From positions 1-43,529 of the forward strand of contig JABWCP010000031.1 in NCBI GenBank assembly GCA_013360215.1: 43,529 nucleotides of DNA, written 5' to 3'. The position numbers and the translations under genes are program-made. Each line of letters starts with the position of its first letter. Positions within the stretch are counted from its first letter, which is position 1. This DNA comes from a bacterium (GTDB taxonomy: Bacteria; CLD3; SB21). Below are positions 16,231-24,423 of the stretch, piece by piece. The notes below the pieces were generated by a model. That model saw nothing but the letters and a program-made list of their open reading frames with translations, was not told the origin of the DNA and did no database searches.

Positions 16231-17368
16231 ATTCCCAAAAAATCTCCGAAAATTTTGTTTCGTAACCGATGGATTTATTGCCGATCCGGCGGCAACCATT
16301 ACCGGACCCATGGTTCAAACTTATATCATAGGTAAAGAGCTTTCAAATCGTAATTGGGAAGTACACTACGTAGCCTATAATAAGTCCGGCATGCATGGCT
16401 ACATGATGCATGAAGGATTACATGTCCATTGGATAAAAGCACGTCGCTATTTACCCATGCTCAGTTTACCGTCTGTATGGATGGCGTTAATTCGTATCAA
16501 TCCGGACGTGCTGTATCAACGTGGGCGCGACATATTGACCGGCCTTATGGCTTTGTACGGCCTGATGTATGGTAAACGCACACTCTGGGCAAGTGCCGGC
16601 GAAACGGGTGTTGAGCGTAAAAAATATGCGTCCCAAAAAAATCGTCAAAAGGGTAATTTTATTCGTCGTTGGGTATTGCAAATCGAAGCACTGATCAACG
16701 ATACGATCTGTAACTTTGGTATGCGCCGCACTGACCAGATGATCGTACAAACAGCCTATCAACAACAACGTCTACTTGTTACTTATGCCCGTTCCTCGAC
16801 GATCATCAAATCCGGCCATCCCTTGCCTCCATCCGTTCAACGTGCCTTGCCTATAAAAGTACTATGGATCAGCAGCATCAAACCGGTCAAACGCGTTGAT
16901 TTGTTTTTAGATCTGGCTGATATGTGTAAAAATGAGCCCATCGAATTTTGGATTGCCGGGCAGATTGTGCACGATGAAACAGGTCATAAAATGCAAGAGC
17001 GCATTGCAAAGATGAACAACATTCGCTATCTTGGCGCCGTTCCGTTTGAACAAAGCAGCGTACTTATCGCGTCATCGCACATATTGGTCAATACGACCGA
17101 AATCGGTTATGAAGGATTACCGAACGCCTTTGTCCAAGCTTGGCTTGCCGGAACTGTTACATTGAGTCTGCATACCGATCCGGATGCCGTGATCATGAAA
17201 AATGACTTAGGCTACGTCAATCCGGGATTGGTACACTTAAAAGAAACGATACTCCGGTTTATTTTTGAATTTGCGGTATGGCACCGCCAAAGTAATGCGT
17301 GCCGCCAATATGCAGAAGAAAACTATTCAGTGGTTTCCATCGTCAATCAAATTGAGAAAACTTTATAA
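16220..17368 (+). CDS. Glycosyltransferase family 4 protein (paralogue A)
   Basis: The 382-residue GT-B-fold enzyme transfers a sugar from a nucleotide donor; donor and acceptor are unknown. The N-terminal domain has TGPMVQTYIIGKEL (28-41) and YQRGRDIL (99-106). The C-terminal domain has a VLWISSIKPVKR entry (214-225), FWIAG (243-247) and NTTEIGYEGLPNAFVQAW (291-308). In that last motif the usual E-x7-E donor-site pair is E298 and Q306, so the second glutamate is glutamine. It starts with GTG at 16220, overlapping the PASTA gene by 11 bases. It shares many motifs with the gene at 23249. Confidence 0.85.
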   Translation: MNYKFPKNLRKFCFVTDGFIADPAATITGPMVQTYIIGKELSNRNWEVHYVAYNKSGMHGYMMHEGLHVHWIKARRYLPMLSLPSVWMALIRINPDVLYQRGRDILTGLMALYGLMYGKRTLWASAGETGVERKKYASQKNRQKGNFIRRWVLQIEALINDTICNFGMRRTDQMIVQTAYQQQRLLVTYARSSTIIKSGHPLPPSVQRALPIKVLWISSIKPVKRVDLFLDLADMCKNEPIEFWIAGQIVHDETGHKMQERIAKMNNIRYLGAVPFEQSSVLIASSHILVNTTEIGYEGLPNAFVQAWLAGTVTLSLHTDPDAVIMKNDLGYVNPGLVHLKETILRFIFEFAVWHRQSNACRQYAEENYSVVSIVNQIEKTL

Positions 17369-17382
17369 TTAAAGAAAACTTT

Positions 17383-18081
17383 ATGTCTAGTATTAGCGAA
17401 CAAAAACATCAACGGGTTGTCGAATTAGAAAATGAATTGCGCTCTGAAAATTTCAAACGACCACAGTATCGATATGGTATGGATCTGGTGAAAGCTACAG
17501 GACTAGCTAAAGGTCGTGTCATTGAGTTTGGCGGTGGTCGCGGTGAATTTAGCAGACTACTTAAAGACTACGGTTTTGAGGTCGTTTTTACCGATATCAA
17601 TCCGGCGAATGTCGAATTTGCAAAATCCATTGGATTTGAAGGATATGTCATTGACGCCAACAGCGGTATGGCGAATCAAAAAACCGATTCGTACGACGGC
17701 GCCGTTATGCTGGAAGTCATCGAACACGTTACCCAAGCCGAATTATTACTCAAAGAAACACATCGCATTTTAAAACCCGGCGGATTTCTCGTCTTAAGCA
17801 CGCCCAATCCGTACTTCCTATGGCGTCGTCTTTCTGTGCTTTTCGGTAAGCCTATAGACGGCGAAGGCTACCACTGGCGCTATTATACAGTGTATTCACT
17901 GGAATCCACTCTTCGCGAAAGCGGATTTACCATTGTTACGCATAATCACTACGCCTCCACGTTCGGCCTAGGTAAAATTCTGAAGCTTATCGGCTATACG
18001 AAGACATTTCGTTGGCCAAGATTTTTGCACGGTTTGTTGGTGAGAAAAATATATTTTTTAATGGAGAAACGTGATCATTAA
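17383..18081 (+). CDS. Class I SAM-dependent methyltransferase (Methyltransf_11/23 type)
   Basis: In this 232-residue soluble methyltransferase motif I is VIEFGGGRGEF (46-56), followed by the acidic residue D71 (FTDIN). LEVIEHV (about 111-117) and ILKPGGFLVLSTPNP complete the fold. Placed among glycosyltransferases, it may methylate a sugar or lipid-linked glycan, but the acceptor is inferred only from context. The start is 14 bases after the previous gene, and its stop overlaps the next gene by 11 bases. Confidence 0.85.
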   Translation: MSSISEQKHQRVVELENELRSENFKRPQYRYGMDLVKATGLAKGRVIEFGGGRGEFSRLLKDYGFEVVFTDINPANVEFAKSIGFEGYVIDANSGMANQKTDSYDGAVMLEVIEHVTQAELLLKETHRILKPGGFLVLSTPNPYFLWRRLSVLFGKPIDGEGYHWRYYTVYSLESTLRESGFTIVTHNHYASTFGLGKILKLIGYTKTFRWPRFLHGLLVRKIYFLMEKRDH

Positions 18082-19489
18082 AAATTTCGGCATTATATCA
18101 TCAATGACTTTTATTAAAAATTGTTCTCAAAACACAAAATCAGCATCTCTCTGTATTTTTGCTGTTGCTATATTGGTCAGATTGGTATTGATAAATAATT
18201 TTTTTGAAAATTATACGCAAAGCGATGGTGTCGATTATCATAATATAGCGGTCAACATAGTACATGGTAACGGCTATTCAAGAGCGACCACTGAACCTTA
18301 TGAGCCTTACTTTTTTCGGGAACCTGCCTATCCAATTTTTTTATCTGCCGTTTATAAGTTTTACAGTTGGTTCGGAAGTATTTCATACCTGTCCCATGAA
18401 GATCCGAATTTGAAGCTTCATGGCGAAATCATGCTCGCAAGAATTGTTCAGAGTTTCATTGGCGCAGGAGCATGTGTTATTTTTTATTTAACTTTATTAT
18501 TGGTTTTAAGCAGCCGGGTAAGTTTCATTATAGCTTTTCTTTTCTCACTATATTTACCTTTTGCTATATATGCCTCCATGCTGATGCGTGAAACTTTACA
18601 AAGTTTTTTTGTTTTGTCCATGACCTATTGCTTCGCGCGCTTACTGATATCCTTGAATCTGAAATGGAATATTTTGTTTTCTCTTTTTTGGAGTTTATCC
18701 AATTTATGTTTGCAAATCACACTGTGGATTTTCCCGTTCGCCGCATTATTTATACTAATACGATACCGCGCATGGTTTCTCGCTTTTAGACATAGTATGC
18801 TTTCGTTTTTTATTATGATGGCGATTGCATCACCATGGCTGATTCGCACCTACTCGTTTTATCCTGATATTCGAGTTTTTAAATCCTTTGGAACAAGCTT
18901 AACTCATGAATATTCTTCTTATATCAGCTATTTAAACAAACAAACGCAAATGAGTCAAATCACTCAAGATTCATTAAACCGAGTTCAACATATATGGTAC
19001 AATACGTCGGAGTATCAAAAATTTGAAAATTCATTTACTGGAACCGTTAAAACACTTTATTCAACAAACTCATCTATGAGATTGTCAATACATGATAAAT
19101 TACGCTCATTGTTTATTAATTTTCGAACTTCATGGATTGAATCGTTATGGTTTATTGAAATGGATAATGGAAGAATGCATCTACGCCCGCATACCATCTA
19201 CATGAAAGGCGAAAATTATTTTCTCTTGATCGCATCGTTAATTCCATTCGTTTTCGGTTATTTGGCATTACCTGGTATATTGTTTTTCCTTCGAAAGACA
19301 TACATCATTCTAATGCCTTTCTCTTATTTTTTCTGCATTCTGCCACTTATCGGTAATGAACCTAGAAGAGCATTACCTATTCACGCTTTTATATTTATGT
19401 TTTCGATTCTTATGACTATTTTTTTGTATAAAAAAGTGCGTCGCTCTGTCAATAATAATTCGGATATTTTCAATGAACACTATAACTAA
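18071..19489 (+). CDS. GT-C fold membrane glycosyltransferase (ArnT/PMT-like, family 39 type)
   Basis: The 472-residue polytopic protein has about ten to eleven hydrophobic helices. After the first helix comes a loop with TQSDGVDYHNIAVNI (about 49-63), giving the acidic pair expected for polyprenol-phosphate-sugar transferases. REPAYPIFLS follows, a variant of the common R-x-P-x-YP-x-FL motif. Such enzymes move a sugar from a lipid-phosphate donor onto a glycan, lipid or protein on the periplasmic side. The GTG start at 18071 is supported by GGAGA six bases upstream and overlaps the methyltransferase stop by 11 bases. An ATG at 18104 is an alternative. AT-rich codon use begins about here. Confidence 0.75.
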   Translation: MIIKNFGIISSMTFIKNCSQNTKSASLCIFAVAILVRLVLINNFFENYTQSDGVDYHNIAVNIVHGNGYSRATTEPYEPYFFREPAYPIFLSAVYKFYSWFGSISYLSHEDPNLKLHGEIMLARIVQSFIGAGACVIFYLTLLLVLSSRVSFIIAFLFSLYLPFAIYASMLMRETLQSFFVLSMTYCFARLLISLNLKWNILFSLFWSLSNLCLQITLWIFPFAALFILIRYRAWFLAFRHSMLSFFIMMAIASPWLIRTYSFYPDIRVFKSFGTSLTHEYSSYISYLNKQTQMSQITQDSLNRVQHIWYNTSEYQKFENSFTGTVKTLYSTNSSMRLSIHDKLRSLFINFRTSWIESLWFIEMDNGRMHLRPHTIYMKGENYFLLIASLIPFVFGYLALPGILFFLRKTYIILMPFSYFFCILPLIGNEPRRALPIHAFIFMFSILMTIFLYKKVRRSVNNNSDIFNEHYN

Positions 19490-19504
19490 TACGATTGTTA
19501 AATT

Positions 19505-20374
19505 ATGAAAGGCATAATCCTCGCAGGCGGCGCTGGCAGCCGTCTCTATCCGATTAGCAAGGTTTATAGTAAACAACTGATGTATGTGTACAATAAGCCA
19601 ATGATCTATTACCCTCTATCGACACTGATTTTGGGCGGCATAAAAGATATTCTCATTATCACGACCCCCGATGATGCACCTATGTTTAAAAAATTACTTG
19701 GTGATGGAAAGCATATAGGACTTAATCTGCAATATGCCGAACAACCGAAGCCCGAGGGTTTGGCACAGGCATTTATCATCGGCGAGAGTTTCATCAACAA
19801 CGATCCAGTATCTTTGGTTTTGGGAGATAATTTATTTTACGGTTATTTAGATTTCTTCAAAAGCGCTATAAAAAACACTCAAACTGGAGCCACCATTTTT
19901 GGGTATATTGTTCAGGATCCGGAGAGATATGGCGTCGTAGAGTTTGATACTCAAAATCGAGTTATTTCTCTTGAAGAAAAGCCCCAAAAGCCCAAATCGC
20001 ATTATGCTATACCAGGTTTATATGTTTATGATGATCAAGTAGTACAAATCGCAAAGTCCCTTAAACCCTCAGCACGTGGAGAACTTGAAATCACTGATCT
20101 CAATCGTGTTTATCTTGAGATGGGACGACTCATGGTTCAAAAAATCGGACGCGGTGTAGCGTGGCTTGATACAGGAACTCCCCAAGCGTTATTGGAAGCC
20201 AATAATTTTATCGGCGCCGTTGAACAGCGGCAAGGCATGATGATCGGATGTATTGAAGAGGCGGCATGGAGGGCCGAAATATGTACAACCAGCCAACTAA
20301 AACAAGTTATCCAAAACTTACCCAAATGTGATTACCGCTCCTACCTTGATCGAATCATTAACGAAACCCGATAA
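19505..20374 (+). CDS. rmlA: Glucose-1-phosphate thymidylyltransferase
   Basis: The 289-residue nucleotidyltransferase makes dTDP-glucose from dTTP and glucose 1-phosphate, the entry to dTDP-sugars. The signature GGAGSRLYP is at residues 8-16, with KQLMYVYNKPMIYYPLS (23-39), LVLGDNLFYG near 105, EEKPQKPKS near 158 and PGLYVYD near 170. The length matches RmlA/RfbA enzymes. The next step, dTDP-glucose 4,6-dehydratase (RmlB), is not in this window; the WecE-like aminotransferase at 22107 would use the RmlB product. There is little sign of a strong ribosome site; it follows the GT-C gene by 15 bases. Confidence 0.95.
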   Translation: MKGIILAGGAGSRLYPISKVYSKQLMYVYNKPMIYYPLSTLILGGIKDILIITTPDDAPMFKKLLGDGKHIGLNLQYAEQPKPEGLAQAFIIGESFINNDPVSLVLGDNLFYGYLDFFKSAIKNTQTGATIFGYIVQDPERYGVVEFDTQNRVISLEEKPQKPKSHYAIPGLYVYDDQVVQIAKSLKPSARGELEITDLNRVYLEMGRLMVQKIGRGVAWLDTGTPQALLEANNFIGAVEQRQGMMIGCIEEAAWRAEICTTSQLKQVIQNLPKCDYRSYLDRIINETR

Positions 20375-20377
20375 CCC

Positions 20378-21325
20378 ATGCAGTCCAAACCCGATTCCGC
20401 ACATGATTATTCCGTGGTTGTACCGGTTTACAATAGCAGTTCTACATTAGCTGAACTTTACCGGCGAATTGAAACTGTTTTTAGTAAGTTAGAAAAATCA
20501 TTTGAGGTTATATTTGTTGAAGATTGCGGCTCCGATAATAGTTGGGAAACTTTGTTGTCCTTGAAAAAACAAAATTCAAATAAAGTTTGCGTCATCCGTC
20601 TGAGTAAAAATTTCGGCCAACATAACGCCATTCTATGCGGATTACATTGGACACGCGGCAAATACATCATTACTATTGATGATGATTTGCAAATCCCCCC
20701 GGAAGAAATTGAAACTCTGATAATTAAGGCCAATGCGACCAACGCCGATGTAGTTTACGGAATTTATGAACACAAAAAACATTCCGTCGGTCGAAACATT
20801 GGAAGCAACACGATTCAATTCTTTTTCAAACAAAGCTTTGGGAATACAAACAGCATTACCTCCTTTCGTCTAATACGTAGAAATATCATTGAACAAATAA
20901 TTCATCATAAACAAAGCTTTGTTTTTCTTGACGGGCTTATTTTTTGGTATACAAAAAAAGTTGAATACGTACTAGTTACGCATCTTAATCGGACAGAGGG
21001 CGTATCCGGCTATAATTTTCATAAATTAGCAAGATTGGGTTTTAATTTATTTTTTAATTACACAACTATTCCTCTTCGGTTTGCTACTTACACCGGCTTG
21101 ACTTTATCGTTCATGAGTTTTGTAATCGGGTTGATATTTATCTATAGGAAGTTAATTTTAAGCGTACCCATTGGATTTACGGCTATAATTGTAGCTGTTT
21201 TTTTTATGGGTGGTATAACCTTATTGGTACTTGGAATTATCGGCGAATATTTAGCTAGAATTTACTCATTACAGCTTTCCAAACCTCAATACTCGATTGG
21301 TGAAATACATGATACGCAACATTGA
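20378..21325 (+). CDS. Glycosyltransferase family 2, polyprenol-phosphate type with two C-terminal membrane helices
   Basis: In this 315-residue GT-A enzyme the catalytic core begins YSVVVPVYNS (11-20), then FVEDCGSDNS (46-55), LSKNFGQHNA (75-84) and the metal-binding DDDLQ (101-105). Two membrane helices follow at about 228-250 and 262-285. This layout is that of GtrB/ArnC/DPM-like enzymes, which load a sugar onto undecaprenyl phosphate. Such a product could feed the GT-C transferase at 18071 (inference). It begins 3 bases after rmlA, and the next gene starts inside its last 17 bases. Confidence 0.88.
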   Translation: MQSKPDSAHDYSVVVPVYNSSSTLAELYRRIETVFSKLEKSFEVIFVEDCGSDNSWETLLSLKKQNSNKVCVIRLSKNFGQHNAILCGLHWTRGKYIITIDDDLQIPPEEIETLIIKANATNADVVYGIYEHKKHSVGRNIGSNTIQFFFKQSFGNTNSITSFRLIRRNIIEQIIHHKQSFVFLDGLIFWYTKKVEYVLVTHLNRTEGVSGYNFHKLARLGFNLFFNYTTIPLRFATYTGLTLSFMSFVIGLIFIYRKLILSVPIGFTAIIVAVFFMGGITLLVLGIIGEYLARIYSLQLSKPQYSIGEIHDTQH

Positions 21326-22097
21326 TGCAGAAATCGTAGAAATCGGAAAAAACACAATTATTCATGAAAGTGTCGTTATGCGCGGTGTAAAGGGTAAAGC
21401 TAAGCGAATCATTATAGGTGATAATGTATACATCGGCGCCAATGTCCAAATTATTTGTGACGATTTCAGATTAGGAGATTATTCGAAAATTCATCATGGT
21501 ACTAACGTGCACGGGTATATGCCTTGTCAGATCGGACATAATGCTTGGATCGGACAATATTCTATCATCGATAGTATCGGTGGCACGACCATAGGCGATA
21601 ATTGCGGGATTGGCGCCCATTCACAACTTTGGAGCCATATTAAATACGGTGATACTTTGGAAGGTTCTCGCTTCAAATCCGAAAGTCCATTGCGAATTGG
21701 AAAAGATGTATGGTTCGTAGGTCACTGTATCGTTTCCCCCATTACAGCGCATGATAAATCAATGGCTTTGGTGGGTTCTGTGGTAACAAGAGATATGGAA
21801 CCCAATCGGATGTATGCAGGTAGCCCCGCCAAAGATATTACAGAAAAGGCGGGTACCCCTTTCCAACATATTGATATCGAACAGAAATATCAAAGAATGA
21901 TGGAATTATTGAACGAATCCGGTATAAGTAAAGATATGATTAAGATTGTAAAAACTCGCAGTGAAATACGGGACGACGGCAGATCCTATTTCTGTATTGA
22001 AACACGGGAATACACAAAAACTTTAAACCCAGAAGAAATAAAATTCATGAATTTTCTGCTTCCGGATAAAGCCAAATTTACTCCTATTGCAAAGTGA
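21309..22097 (+). CDS. Left-handed beta-helix acyltransferase (hexapeptide repeat) with C-terminal extension
   Basis: The 262-residue protein has hexapeptide repeats over about residues 15-180 (for example IIGDNVYIGANV, IGHNAWIGQYSIID, IGDNCGIGAHS, IGKDVWFVGHCIV and the closing GSVVTRDMEPNRMYAGSPAKDI). These fold into the trimeric beta-helix of acetyl/acyl transferases. An extra non-repeat tail of about 75 residues follows. Between RmlA and a WecE-like aminotransferase it is a good candidate to N- or O-acetylate the sugar; this is inferred from position. The ATG at 21309 has GGTGA five bases upstream; a TTG at 21297 is an alternative. It overlaps the GT2 gene by 17 bases. Confidence 0.85.
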   Translation: MIRNIDAEIVEIGKNTIIHESVVMRGVKGKAKRIIIGDNVYIGANVQIICDDFRLGDYSKIHHGTNVHGYMPCQIGHNAWIGQYSIIDSIGGTTIGDNCGIGAHSQLWSHIKYGDTLEGSRFKSESPLRIGKDVWFVGHCIVSPITAHDKSMALVGSVVTRDMEPNRMYAGSPAKDITEKAGTPFQHIDIEQKYQRMMELLNESGISKDMIKIVKTRSEIRDDGRSYFCIETREYTKTLNPEEIKFMNFLLPDKAKFTPIAK

Positions 22098-22106
22098 ATT
22101 AACAAT

Positions 22107-23231
22107 ATGTTTATTCCATTTAACAAACCTTTTCTCACAGGCAAAGAACTTGAATATATCCGTCAATCCGTAGAATCTGGGAAAATTTCAGGTGATGGTG
22201 TCTTCACCAAGAAATGCCATGCGTTTTTTGAACAACGGTACGGATTTAAAAAATGCTTACTCACCACATCTTGCACTGATGCTCTTGAGATGGCGGCCAT
22301 TCTTATTGATGCTGGACCGGGTGATGAGATTATTCTACCTTCGTTTACTTTTGTATCCACCGCCAATGCGTTTGCATTACGTGGTGCAAAATTAGTTTTC
22401 GCAGACAGCGAGCGAATAACCCCAAATATTGATGTTTCCAAAGTCGAATCCCTAATTACACCGCGCACCAAAGCCATCGTTACTGTTCATTATGCCGGTG
22501 TCGCTTGCGACATGGATACGATTATGGAAATCGCTCAAAAACACAACATCTATGTCATTGAAGATGCGGCACAAGCTATTGATTCCTATTACAAAGGACG
22601 TCCTTTAGGATCTATCGGACATCTTGCGGCTTTTTCATTTCATGAAACTAAAAACGTTATTGCCGGCGAAGGTGGTATGCTGGCTATCAATGATGAGCGC
22701 TTTATGAAGCGCGCTGAAATCATTCGCGAAAAAGGAACCAATAGATCAGCTTTCTTTCGCGGTGAAATTGATAAATACGGCTGGGTTGATATTGGTTCTT
22801 CATTTCTCCCTTCGGACATCATTGCAGCATTTTTATACGCGCAACTCGAACATTTAGATGAAATTCAAAACAAACGAAAAAAATTGTGGAATCATTATTA
22901 TTCATTACTATCGTTTCTAGAAGAACAAAATCGCGCTAAACTACCTTTTATACCCGATTACGCAACCAACAATGCGCATATGTTTTATTTGGTTTTTTCT
23001 GATACGGCGACACGGGCAACAACGATTGATTTACTAAAGCAAAACAATATCCATGCGGTATTTCATTACCAAAGCCTGCACGTTTCTACATTCTATAAAC
23101 ACCGCAACGATGGGCGTGACCTCCCCCTTAGCGACCGTTATACGGATACGCTGCTTCGTTTACCCATGTACTATGATCTGGAGCGCGAAGATGTTGAGCT
23201 AATTGCGAAAATCATCAAATCTATTGCCTAA
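22107..23231 (+). CDS. DegT/DnrJ/EryC1/StrS aminotransferase, WecE-like (dTDP-4-keto-6-deoxysugar transaminase)
   Basis: In this 374-residue PLP enzyme the cofactor lysine is K182 in SFHETKN (177-183), a motif associated with WecE/RffA, which makes dTDP-4-amino-4,6-dideoxy-galactose. Other family marks are SGDGVFTKKC (28-37), TTSCTDALEM (53-62), LPSFTFVSTANA (78-89), EDAAQA (152-157) and GEGGM (187-191). With rmlA in the same run it points to a dTDP-amino-dideoxysugar in the glycan. FdtB-type 3-amino specificity cannot be excluded. It begins 9 bases after the acyltransferase gene. Confidence 0.9.
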   Translation: MFIPFNKPFLTGKELEYIRQSVESGKISGDGVFTKKCHAFFEQRYGFKKCLLTTSCTDALEMAAILIDAGPGDEIILPSFTFVSTANAFALRGAKLVFADSERITPNIDVSKVESLITPRTKAIVTVHYAGVACDMDTIMEIAQKHNIYVIEDAAQAIDSYYKGRPLGSIGHLAAFSFHETKNVIAGEGGMLAINDERFMKRAEIIREKGTNRSAFFRGEIDKYGWVDIGSSFLPSDIIAAFLYAQLEHLDEIQNKRKKLWNHYYSLLSFLEEQNRAKLPFIPDYATNNAHMFYLVFSDTATRATTIDLLKQNNIHAVFHYQSLHVSTFYKHRNDGRDLPLSDRYTDTLLRLPMYYDLEREDVELIAKIIKSIA

Positions 23232-23248
23232 TAACATACACAACCTCA

Positions 23249-24388
23249 TTGAATAAAGATCAGAAAATAACTTTTCTCATGCCTACCTTTTTTTCTGAGC
23301 GCGTAGGTGGAGTTGAAATACAAACTTATTTATTGGCGACTCACCTTTCCAAGTTAGGATGGAAAGTAGACTTTGTTAGTGAAACATACGATGTAAGTAA
23401 GATTGGAAGCTCGGAAATATTTGATGGCGTGACAATACATTGGGTTAGTAAAAAAAACCATTTTTCCTTTTGGCGCCGCGATATTCAAAAACTCGTTCGT
23501 TTAATAAAACCAGATTATATATACCAACGTGGCCGCTCTCGCTTCACATCTTCGCCTATTGGCATTAAAGCTACAAAAAAATTGAAAGCAAAACTTATTT
23601 ATCATTGTGCTGAAGACAACGATTTTGTAAGAAATTTCAATTTTAGACAAGTGCATCAAAGTGAAAAACCACTATTCAAAAAAATTATTCTCGGGTTCGA
23701 AGCTTTACTTTCAGATTACTACTTTCATCGAACTATCCAACAATCTCATCTTATTATCGCTCAAACTGAATCTCAGAAACTTCAATTTAAGTGCTTCTTT
23801 AATAAAGATGCCACAATCATACGGTCAGCTCATGAGCTACCATCTGAAACCCGTGAAAAATCGAACCCTCCCATGATATTTTGGATAGCCAATACCGGGA
23901 AGCGCAAACAACCAGAAAAATTCATCGAACTTGCAATGCTTCTTAAGGACACACCTTATCGCTTTGTAATGGCCGGCCCTATTCCAGACAAAACGTATGA
24001 AAAAGAAATCATGAAAATGTTAAGTGAAACGCCTAACATAGAATATGTCGGACCAATTTCATGGGATGAATCGAATCGCTACTTTGCTATGGCAACTTAT
24101 TTTGTAAATACAACATTGGCTGGTCGAGAAGGTTTTCCAAACACTTACATTCAGGCGTGGATGCGCGGAACCGCTGTATTGACATTGCATTGTGACCCGG
24201 ATGGATTAATTGAGAAACATGAAATAGGATATAAAACAGAATCGCTTCAATCACTCGCCGTATGGCTTCGGGCTCAACTGGACGCACCTGAAAAGATTCT
24301 CCTAATGCGGGCTAGGGCTATAAAATACGGATGTGAACATCATGATATTCAAAAATCATCAACTATTTTCAGTGACCTCCTACAATAA
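23249..24388 (+). CDS. Glycosyltransferase family 4 protein (paralogue B)
   Basis: This 379-residue GT-B enzyme is paralogous to the product of the gene at 16220. Shared landmarks include the early GGVEIQTYLLATHL (20-33), YQRGRSRF (92-99), FWIANTGKRKQPEKF (211-225), the NTT-x-AGREGFPNTYIQAW motif (288-304) and LHCDPDGLIEKHEIGY. As in paralogue A the donor-site pair is E294 with Q302 in place of the second glutamate. The TTG at 23249 is chosen because it keeps the first beta strand (KITFLMP); an ATG at 23279 would cut it. Sugar specificity is unknown. Confidence 0.83.
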   Translation: MNKDQKITFLMPTFFSERVGGVEIQTYLLATHLSKLGWKVDFVSETYDVSKIGSSEIFDGVTIHWVSKKNHFSFWRRDIQKLVRLIKPDYIYQRGRSRFTSSPIGIKATKKLKAKLIYHCAEDNDFVRNFNFRQVHQSEKPLFKKIILGFEALLSDYYFHRTIQQSHLIIAQTESQKLQFKCFFNKDATIIRSAHELPSETREKSNPPMIFWIANTGKRKQPEKFIELAMLLKDTPYRFVMAGPIPDKTYEKEIMKMLSETPNIEYVGPISWDESNRYFAMATYFVNTTLAGREGFPNTYIQAWMRGTAVLTLHCDPDGLIEKHEIGYKTESLQSLAVWLRAQLDAPEKILLMRARAIKYGCEHHDIQKSSTIFSDLLQ

Positions 24389-24423
24389 AAAACATCCTAT
24401 TAACACCATAATTCTACGATTAG

